Assembly: GCA_009783865.1 (NCBI GenBank)
Contig: WRCR01000200.1
Location: 1 to 7,196, forward strand
Reading direction: 5' to 3'
Origin: Planctomycetaceae bacterium
GTDB lineage: Bacteria > Planctomycetota > Planctomycetia > Pirellulales > Thermoguttaceae
DNA: 7,196 nt
Of the stretch, positions 1 to 6,164 are shown one piece after another. The position numbers were made by a program, and so were the translations under genes. The notes under the pieces were generated by a model. It was not told the origin of the DNA. It made no database searches and was given only the letters and a program-made list of their open reading frames with translations. Each line of letters starts with the position of its first letter. The stretch's first letter is position 1.

Positions 1-1
1 A

Positions 2-2317
2 ACCAATATGACATTCGACCCGGAGCAACTTGACAAACTCGATTACCTCATCGCCGCCTTGAAGAAACATGGAGTATACGTCAATCTCAACTTGCACGTC
101 ATACGGGAACTGGACGAGCGCGACGGCTTCCCGCCGAATGTCAACCGTCCTCTTCATGACAAAGGACTCGACCATTTTTATCGTCCTTTGATTGATGCCA
201 ACAAGAAATACGCTAAGGATTTATTGGAACACGTCAATCCTTACACCGGTATCGCCTATAAGGACGAACCGGCGGTCGCAATGATTGAAATCAACAACGA
301 AAACGGTCTCGTTTGTTTGTGGGCTGGTTCGTGGAACGGTATCGACCAAATCCGCGACCCGTTCCTTGCTGACTTCCGCCGGCATTGGAATGACTGGCTC
401 GTCAAAAAGTATAAAGACGATGCGGCTCTTCGCAAAGCGTGGGGCTGTATGTCCGAACCGCTCGGTGATGAAATGCTCAAAAACGGCGGCTTTGCCGACG
501 GGTACATTCCCAGAGGACCGGACTGGTCTTTGCAGACCAACGCTCAAACCGATGTACCGATGAGCAACGCCGACGGTGTTCTCAAAATCGATGTCAAGAA
601 AAAGAGCGATGTCGGTTGGCTGCCGCAACTTCTCGGCTTCGGATTCGCTGTGAAGAAAGACCAACTTTACACGCTGGAATTCAAAGCAAAGGCGAGTCAG
701 GAAACGCCCATCAGCATCGGCGTTGACATGAGCGGTTCGCCGTGGCAAAACCTCGGTTTCATTACGAAAGAAACGTTTTCAACCGACTGGCAGACCTTTC
801 GCCGCACATTCACGGCAAATCAGGACAACGAGGACGCCCGAATATATTTCAACGGATTCAAGGAAGGCGGCGTTTATGAAATTGACTTCGTTTCGCTCAA
901 ACCGGGCGGAACTATCAGTATGCCAATGGAAAATCATATCGCAGATGCTCCCGAAAAAGAATCGTCACTCGGAACCGTGCCGGTTATCTGGCAGAAAAAA
1001 GCCGGGCACTATCCCAAGGCAGCGGTAGATGACTTCTGCGACTTCCTTTACGATGTCGAAGCAAAATACTGGGACGAAATGTACCGCTTTCTAAAAGACG
1101 AAATCAAAGTCAAGCAGCCGGTGTCGGGAACGCAACTCGTCTTCGGTTCGACACACGCTCAAGCGAAAATGGACTATTGCGACATTCACGCCTATTGGAA
1201 TCATCCGGCATTTCCGCGCCGCGCTTGGGACGGAAACGATTGGTATATCCGCAATCGGGCTTTGGTCAATAACTTGAATCAGTCGATTTTGCCGCACCTT
1301 GCGCCGAAGCGGGTTTGGGGCAAACCGTACACGGTGAGCGAATATAATCATCCGTTTCCGAATCAATACGCCGCCGAGGGATTGCCGCTGATTGCCGCCT
1401 TCGGTGCGTTTCAGGATTGGGACGGCATTTTTTCGTTTGATTACGCCAGTTCAAAAGGTACCGAACCGCAAATGATGTCGGGCTTTTTCAATATCGCCGG
1501 CAGCACTGTTCAAATGGCGCATAGCATTGCCTGCAAGGTACTGTTCGATACGGAAATCGAGGTCCCGACACTCGTTGCCCGAATGACCGCTGCGGAAGCC
1601 GAAGCCAAAGAACGTGACGCGCTCAAGAAAACGAAATATCCTTCTAACATCAGTTTTTCAACTTTCGGATTAGACCCCGCTTTGGCATTGACACATCGAG
1701 TCGCGGTCGATGTTAATGCGAAAGCCCAAGAGATTTCCTCGGTGAAGCCGCTCGACATCAAGCCGGACAGATGGGACTTAACTTGGATTGCCAATAATGC
1801 GTGGATATTCTTTTACAATTATAAAGAAGCAAATGACGGCGGTACTTGGTTGTCAACACCGCAAGTATGTTTGTACACCGGCTTTTTGGTAGGCACTCGG
1901 CAAGTTAATTTCAACCATATTAGACCGGATACGGTATCGTTTCGATTTGACGAGAAACCGAATCTCGGTTGGACAACGGCAACGCTGACTCGCCTTGATG
2001 ACGAGAAGAACGGACCGGAACGGTACCTGTTTGTTATTACGGGTGAAACGCGAAATACCGATATGGTCATTGAGAAACTTGACGGTGACAAAATCACCTT
2101 CGGCAATCGTTGGGGCAAGGCACCGGTACTCTGCGAAGGCGTTGCCGCTAAACTGTTCTGGCAGAACGTAAAACCGGAAAGAATCCGGTGCTGGGTACTC
2201 GACGAATCCGGTCATCGGCAGCAGGAAATCCCAATTGGAAAAGACGGCGGCAATGCGGTTATCGAAACGAAGCCGGAGTACAAGACGATTTGGTACGAGA
2301 TTGAAGTTGCGCCGTAG
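2..2317 (+). CDS. Clan-A glycoside hydrolase with inserted carbohydrate-binding module (5' partial)
   Basis: Probable secreted polysaccharide- or oligosaccharide-cleaving enzyme with a (beta/alpha)8 barrel of the GH5-like clan A. The frame is open to the left edge. The first ATG (position 8) has no room for a ribosome site, and the text there (DKLDYLIAALKKHGVYVNLN) is already mid-barrel, so the signal peptide and first barrel strands lie outside the window. Numbering from that ATG: E98 in IEINNEN is the likely acid/base, H394 and Y396 in CDIHAYW line the site, E445 in TVSEYNHP is the likely nucleophile, and W471 lies in FQDWDG. Residues about 157-302 (NGGFADG through DFVSLKPGG) look like a CBM4/9-type jelly roll inserted between the barrel halves. 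Residues about 580-769 form a beta-rich C-terminal domain. It converges on the cytochrome gene with a 25-bp gap. Catalytic roles follow from clan-A knowledge. The exact GH family and substrate are not recognised; a beta-galactosidase-like activity is an alternative to an endoglycanase. Confidence 0.85.
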   Translation, partial: TNMTFDPEQLDKLDYLIAALKKHGVYVNLNLHVIRELDERDGFPPNVNRPLHDKGLDHFYRPLIDANKKYAKDLLEHVNPYTGIAYKDEPAVAMIEINNENGLVCLWAGSWNGIDQIRDPFLADFRRHWNDWLVKKYKDDAALRKAWGCMSEPLGDEMLKNGGFADGYIPRGPDWSLQTNAQTDVPMSNADGVLKIDVKKKSDVGWLPQLLGFGFAVKKDQLYTLEFKAKASQETPISIGVDMSGSPWQNLGFITKETFSTDWQTFRRTFTANQDNEDARIYFNGFKEGGVYEIDFVSLKPGGTISMPMENHIADAPEKESSLGTVPVIWQKKAGHYPKAAVDDFCDFLYDVEAKYWDEMYRFLKDEIKVKQPVSGTQLVFGSTHAQAKMDYCDIHAYWNHPAFPRRAWDGNDWYIRNRALVNNLNQSILPHLAPKRVWGKPYTVSEYNHPFPNQYAAEGLPLIAAFGAFQDWDGIFSFDYASSKGTEPQMMSGFFNIAGSTVQMAHSIACKVLFDTEIEVPTLVARMTAAEAEAKERDALKKTKYPSNISFSTFGLDPALALTHRVAVDVNAKAQEISSVKPLDIKPDRWDLTWIANNAWIFFYNYKEANDGGTWLSTPQVCLYTGFLVGTRQVNFNHIRPDTVSFRFDEKPNLGWTTATLTRLDDEKNGPERYLFVITGETRNTDMVIEKLDGDKITFGNRWGKAPVLCEGVAAKLFWQNVKPERIRCWVLDESGHRQQEIPIGKDGGNAVIETKPEYKTIWYEIEVAP

Positions 2318-2327
2318 TTTAATCATT

Positions 2328-2345
2328 TAGCCGGTACTCCGGCTA
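2328..2345. terminator. Hairpin in convergent gap, possible bidirectional terminator
   Basis: A perfect 7-bp stem (TAGCCGG / CCGGCTA) with a TACT loop begins 11 bases after the hydrolase stop codon. Its right arm covers the TAG stop codon of the oppositely oriented cytochrome gene (2345-2343). Its position between two converging genes fits a shared terminator. Neither side has a strong T tract (plus side TTCCATATCC, minus side AATGATTAAAC), so intrinsic termination would be weak and the hairpin may mainly protect 3' ends. Confidence 0.45.
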
Positions 2346-5300
2346 TTCCATATCCATCACCGGCAAAACCAGTTCTCCGCGTTTCTGCTTTTCTTCATCA
2401 ACAAAAGCACCGAGACGCGGCGCGTTTGCGTCAAGCCAAAGGAAAATCCGTAATCGGTCTTCCGCCGAAACAACTTCACGATGATTTTCGTCTAGCAGCA
2501 CTTGTCCCAATCGGCTGTTTGCTGCACCGATACTGCCCGGCATTGACCGCGAACCGCCTGACTCACCGGAAGTCATCGTTGTTTTCATCATGCCGCCTGC
2601 AAAGAAAAACACGTATTTCTTTAAGTCCGCAAAATCCATTTTCTCCGGTCCCGCCTGCTGTTTCCGATGACACTCGACACAACTTTTCTCGAACACCGGC
2701 TTAACCGTTCTGTAAAAACTAACTGGTTCCGGTTCACCGGTTTCCGATTGTTTGATTTCCGTCTGCAACTTTGACGGCGGACGGCGGAACGCTTTCGCAT
2801 TACTGATATTCGGCAGCGTTTCATTCGTCTGTTCATGACAGCCGGTACAAAACAACTGCTCGCCGGGATGAACAACTGCAACCGCTCTCATCGTTTGAAC
2901 CGCTGCACCGTTTGCGTCCAGCGTTTGAAAGAGCAACTGCTTTTTCGGCGGTGCTTCAAAGAACACACTGCCGTCATCTTCCACCGGTACAACTCCGAGC
3001 GGCATCCGCGGCGTGTTCTCCGGTGCATAACCTATATCCGGCTGATTCATCCAAGGATTCGGTTTCGGAAACACTTGAAAAACCCGCACCGCTTTGATGG
3101 GGCGGTCTTTAGGCAGCGGCAAATCACTGACGTTAACATTAACGATACCGATAGTTGCAGTTTGCGTCTTACCGATATTATCAACGCCGTGCGCTGTTTG
3201 CTGCGGTATCACCGGCGGTCTCTTCCGCGCTTGCACCGGCGTTGGTTCCGTCAGGCGCAATCGGGCATCGTAACCAACCGGCAAGATTTCTCTTTCGCAA
3301 ATCAATTCCTCGTTTCCGAAGCGGTCAAGTAAAACGAGTTCTTCCCACGAATTGCAAAGAAACGTGTTTTCATTCAACGGATAAGGCGAACCATAACGGT
3401 ATTGACTTCGTCCCGGACTTTCGCTTTCAGGAAACGGCACATACGGCGTTATGCGGCGGACTTGATTCATGTGGTAATCGTTCTTCTCCCGCAAATCCAA
3501 AATGCAAAGCGAACCGAAAGTCTCGCCGTGATGCGGTGCCGCCGTGAAAATATACTTATGCGAATCGGGGATTGCTTTGATTTGCATTTCGGTCATCGGC
3601 AGCGCACTCGGAGCATCAGGACAGTTTCCGAAACGATGGTCGCCGTGTTTCTTGCCGACAAGAAAATTGACATCGTCAACAAGTTCCGCAAGCGGTTTGC
3701 CCTTGTCGTAATCGTCCATTTCCTTCATCGCAGCCGAAGTACCGTTAATTTTACTCAACGGATTATGTTTCAAGGTATGCCAAGGCAGCGGATAATTGCC
3801 ATGCGGCGCGCGCGGATTGCGTCCATCAGGAAAACAAGTCCAAAAGTTTGAACCGAGACAATTTTCGCGGTCGGTGTAATCCCAGCGGGTATAAACCAGC
3901 ATACCGTTGTTGTCAACGCTCGGCTGCCACTCGCTTGTTTCAAAATAACTTATAGGATAAACGTCGCTGCCGTTGTTTTTCATGCTGTGCAGCGTGTAAG
4001 TTGTAACCCGCAGCCAAGCGGACTCTGCAAAACATCGGATAAAACCGCCGCGCCGTTCTGATATGAAGACAACCCGTCCATCCGGCATCGGACACGGGTC
4101 GAAGTCATTAAACGCACCATCCGTCAGTTGCGTTATATCCGAACCGTTGATGTTCATTTTGAAAATATGCCATGCAGTATCCGGTGTCCAGAGCCAGCGG
4201 TGTTCCTGCGAACCATTATGAGCGAAATAGACGGTTTCGCCGTCATAATCCAAGCGCGGACAATTAAACGAGCCGTAATCGAGTTGCTTGCCGACTAAAC
4301 GGTTTTCAATACCGGAAGATATTGTTCGTCCTTTTATGAGGTCTTTGATAATCGGCGTTTTTGCCCGCCAATTTTCAATGGTAAAAATCCCGCCGCCGTG
4401 AATCGTGTTGAAACCGTAATTCTGCGTTGCGAAATGTCCGCCCATTCGGTCAGTGTTGAATTGATTCGTCAAGCGGCTTCCGGCATAATTAGCACGGGCT
4501 AGGAACATTATCTTGTCAAGCGAATTCACTGCCGGGTCGGCAAACATTATTTGACGGCGCAGCGCACAAACCGCCGCATAGTCGCCGGTTGTCCAATCCG
4601 ATTCCTGTTTCTTCGCAAACGCTTCTGACAGGATTTTCAAGTTATGATGCAAACGCTGTGTTGTTTCATTTTTCGGCAATGAACCAAGCAATAGCAATGC
4701 AGTGCAGCGGCGCAGAACAACCTGTGCAGGATGTATTTCTTCCGGCAAAATGAGTGCCTGTTTATCATAAACCTGTTCTGCTGCACCGCGAGGCAATTTT
4801 GTTGTACCGCTGATTTGATTTTGCAAATCGGCGAACATTTCTCCCCAATACGCAAGTACAGCCGGGCGAAACTCTTCCGCATTAATACCGTCAAGACGAT
4901 AATCCTGAACCGCTTTCCGCAAATCATCTGTCGTGATTGTCAAGCGCGGAACATCTTTGTACGGCTTGTCTTGCGGGTTTTCGTTAAACGCTTTCGGTTC
5001 AACGGCTTCGCCCGAAGTTGGAAATAACCGCTCAATCAACGATGAACGTATCCCTGCTGTGAAGCCGCAGAGTTCTCCGATTTTACCGTCAATTCGATAT
5101 AACAATTTCTGCGGTTTGATTCCGTATTGTTCGCAGACCTTCTGCATTGACGGCGAAAGTTTGTTTTCCGGTTTTGTGTCCATACTGTCTGTCAGCGGTT
5201 CAAAGTCGCAGGATAACAATAGTTGTTCATTTTCGCCGAAGACACGTAGGTTATCGATTGTCCCGCTGCACGCCAAACGCCCTTCAACCAATGAACCAAC

Positions 5301-5849
5301 GGCAAACACTGTATTGTCCGGTGTCTTTGTTTCAGGACGGTTTAACGGTATTGAGCCGATAAATTGTCCGTTGCAAGAAAGTGCTGCCTTGTTGTCGCGG
5401 AATTCCAAAATTACTTTATGCCAGTTTCCATCTGCAATGCTGTACTTTGTATGCAAGTGGTCGGGATTATTGCCGGGCATATAGACGGTAATAAAACCGG
5501 TTACCGGCATTGTGAAAAGTTCCCAGTGCCGCGGCGAGGACTTCGGCTCATGTGCCGCAAGAATGTTGTAGGACTTCGCGCTGTCAATTTTGACAAGCAT
5601 TTCAAGTGTTAGCGGCTGTCTGTTGAGTTCCGGCACACCCGGCAGCATCAAGCCACTGTTTTTCGGTTCGAATGCCTGTCCGTGTTCTTTATCAACAGAA
5701 TCCGCAGTTGCGGCGGCAATGGTTTCCGTTGTATCAACTGCGGTGTCAACCGGCGCAATGCGATACATCAGCGGCGGCAGTTGCGCAAATGCCGTTCCGG
5801 CATATAGAAACAGGATAAAAACGGACAAGTATATTTGCGGTGTTTTCAT
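2343..5849 (-). CDS. HzsA-related secreted dihaem c-type cytochrome with N-terminal LamG domain
   Basis: An 1168-residue exported protein related to the alpha subunit of anammox hydrazine synthase. I chose the ATG at 5849 because MKTPQIYLSVFILFLYAG-TAFA is a textbook signal peptide, probably cleaved after A22; no strong Shine-Dalgarno precedes it. Residues about 78-215 are a LamG/concanavalin-like lectin fold (QPLTLEMLVKI, GNWHKVILEF, GTIDNLRVF). Residues about 215-500 are mostly helical and not assigned. A beta-propeller follows (about 500-900) with a PD40-type motif (DFDPCPMPDG, D584), EWQPSV (640-645), RWDY (655-658) and PHHGE (H773-H774). The HZS-alpha-like domain carries HPGE (994-997) and haem motif C1001-T-G-C1004-H1005. 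The C-terminal domain carries C1057-V-E-C1060-H1061, GGSRSMPG (1098-1105) and H1123, a possible second haem ligand. Kuenenia HzsA is about 800 residues, so the lectin part and linker are extra. Family membership is well supported. Enzymatic activity is unknown, and hydrazine synthesis is not implied, since such paralogues are common in planctomycetes that do not perform anammox. Confidence 0.88.
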   Translation of the reverse strand: MKTPQIYLSVFILFLYAGTAFAQLPPLMYRIAPVDTAVDTTETIAAATADSVDKEHGQAFEPKNSGLMLPGVPELNRQPLTLEMLVKIDSAKSYNILAAHEPKSSPRHWELFTMPVTGFITVYMPGNNPDHLHTKYSIADGNWHKVILEFRDNKAALSCNGQFIGSIPLNRPETKTPDNTVFAVGSLVEGRLACSGTIDNLRVFGENEQLLLSCDFEPLTDSMDTKPENKLSPSMQKVCEQYGIKPQKLLYRIDGKIGELCGFTAGIRSSLIERLFPTSGEAVEPKAFNENPQDKPYKDVPRLTITTDDLRKAVQDYRLDGINAEEFRPAVLAYWGEMFADLQNQISGTTKLPRGAAEQVYDKQALILPEEIHPAQVVLRRCTALLLLGSLPKNETTQRLHHNLKILSEAFAKKQESDWTTGDYAAVCALRRQIMFADPAVNSLDKIMFLARANYAGSRLTNQFNTDRMGGHFATQNYGFNTIHGGGIFTIENWRAKTPIIKDLIKGRTISSGIENRLVGKQLDYGSFNCPRLDYDGETVYFAHNGSQEHRWLWTPDTAWHIFKMNINGSDITQLTDGAFNDFDPCPMPDGRVVFISERRGGFIRCFAESAWLRVTTYTLHSMKNNGSDVYPISYFETSEWQPSVDNNGMLVYTRWDYTDRENCLGSNFWTCFPDGRNPRAPHGNYPLPWHTLKHNPLSKINGTSAAMKEMDDYDKGKPLAELVDDVNFLVGKKHGDHRFGNCPDAPSALPMTEMQIKAIPDSHKYIFTAAPHHGETFGSLCILDLREKNDYHMNQVRRITPYVPFPESESPGRSQYRYGSPYPLNENTFLCNSWEELVLLDRFGNEELICEREILPVGYDARLRLTEPTPVQARKRPPVIPQQTAHGVDNIGKTQTATIGIVNVNVSDLPLPKDRPIKAVRVFQVFPKPNPWMNQPDIGYAPENTPRMPLGVVPVEDDGSVFFEAPPKKQLLFQTLDANGAAVQTMRAVAVVHPGEQLFCTGCHEQTNETLPNISNAKAFRRPPSKLQTEIKQSETGEPEPVSFYRTVKPVFEKSCVECHRKQQAGPEKMDFADLKKYVFFFAGGMMKTTMTSGESGGSRSMPGSIGAANSRLGQVLLDENHREVVSAEDRLRIFLWLDANAPRLGAFVDEEKQKRGELVLPVMDME

Positions 5850-5955
5850 AACCGGCTTAGTCCGACTGCAAGTTTCCCGACAAACCACTAAACCGCCTAA
5901 CAACAAGCCCTGACTCAAAAAATTTTTGCAAAGCCAAAACCCTAAAAAACAAGGC

Positions 5956-5996
5956 GCAAATGCCTGCAAATGCGTTTCTTTTACCTGGACTACCTG
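5956..5996. repeat. Two adjacent pairs of short direct repeats in the leader
   Basis: GCAAATGC occurs at 5956-5963 and again at 5966-5973 (10-bp period, about one helical turn). TACCTG occurs at 5982-5987 and 5991-5996 (9-bp period). Both pairs lie in the cytochrome leader, downstream of the promoter candidate. Such spacing could suit a dimeric regulator, but the repeats are short and chance is a serious alternative. Confidence 0.3.
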
Positions 5997-6025
5997 ATTT
6001 AACTTTATTTCATCCATTTTAATAT

Positions 6026-6060
6026 TTAGTGGTGAGTGACGAGTGGTTAGCGGCGAGTGT
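6026..6060. repeat. Five-unit tandem heptad repeat
   Basis: Five consecutive 7-base units in exact register: TTAGTGG, TGAGTGA, CGAGTGG, TTAGCGG and CGAGTGT. The consensus is [TC][TG]AG[TC]G[GAT], with AG and the second G invariant. On the minus strand this reads as the CACTCACC/CACTAACC type of intergenic repeat that, from memory, is scattered through several bacterial genomes and often mistranslated as SPLTT/HSPL text. Here it sits 14 bases downstream of the candidate -10 box, so it would lie at the start of the cytochrome mRNA. Confidence 0.7.
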
Positions 6061-6074
6061 GATAACTGGCGGAA

Positions 6075-6102
6075 ATGATAACATATTTGAAAACGTTGGC
6101 AA
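6075..6102 (-). promoter_or_regulatory. Candidate extended -10 sigma70-type promoter for the cytochrome gene
   Basis: On the minus strand, TTGCCA (6102-6097, 5 of 6 to TTGACA) is followed after a 16-base spacer by TATCAT (6080-6075, 5 of 6 to TATAAT). The spacer ends in TGT, giving a TGn extended -10. Transcription would start near 6068, giving an untranslated leader of about 220 bases before the ATG at 5849. The match is good but unproven, and planctomycete promoter rules are poorly known. Confidence 0.45.
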
Positions 6103-6136
6103 TAGCAAAAAGTGCCGGTTGGAGTGGCGAGAGAGC

Positions 6137-6153
6137 CGCCGACTGCGTCGGCG
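6137..6153 (-). terminator. Hairpin 11 bases after the PstS-like stop codon
   Basis: A perfect 7-bp GC-rich stem (CGCCGAC / GTCGGCG on the plus strand) with a 3-base loop lies just downstream of the PstS-like TGA and about 35 bases upstream of the candidate -35 box. On the minus strand it is followed by GGCTCTCTCGCC, with no T run, so it is a weak intrinsic terminator at best. It may instead stabilise the 3' end of the upstream mRNA. Confidence 0.4.
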
Positions 6154-6164
6154 TTATTTAGCAC

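Larger units (their letters stand above)
5850..6164 (-). other. 315-bp intergenic leader upstream of the cytochrome gene
   Basis: This stretch separates the PstS-like stop codon from the chosen cytochrome start. It holds a hairpin, a promoter candidate, a heptad repeat and two short direct-repeat pairs, each listed separately. The cytochrome frame happens to stay open across all of it, back to a GTG directly after the upstream stop, with another in-frame ATG at 6017 (MDEIKLNQ). I treat it as non-coding because the signal peptide begins only at 5849, and the extra translation is low-quality text, including a stretch read straight from the heptad repeat. No riboswitch or known leader RNA was recognised. 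Confidence 0.6.

Noticed and set aside
1853..2326. Minus-strand open frame of 157 codons opposite the hydrolase 3' end.
   Set aside because: It has no family resemblance, and it mirrors the C-terminal domain of the hydrolase.
4933..5484. Plus-strand open frame of 183 codons opposite the cytochrome gene.
   Set aside because: Its translation has no recognisable domain and it lies wholly antisense to a well-supported gene; it is a codon-bias shadow.
2343..5849. A genuine hydrazine synthase subunit, hence an anammox organism.
   Set aside because: No HzsB/C-like partner genes are visible, the tyrosine after CxxCH seems absent, and HzsA-related proteins are widespread in other planctomycetes.
5916..5928. 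A/T-rich near-palindrome CAAAAAATTTTTG.
   Set aside because: It is a simple A-tract/T-tract in an intergenic region with no GC stem before it, so it is not a terminator.
5884..6033. Inverted 9-base match ACCACTAAA (5884-5892) and TTTAGTGGT (6025-6033).
   Set aside because: One arm is simply part of the heptad array, the arms are 132 bases apart, and a 9-base match within 300 bases is not rare.
2343..6164. The longest reading frame, starting at GTG 6164, as the true extent of the cytochrome gene.
   Set aside because: It would place a clear signal peptide 105 residues inside the protein, and its first half translates a heptad repeat and promoter-like sequence. ATG 5849 gives a normal exported protein.
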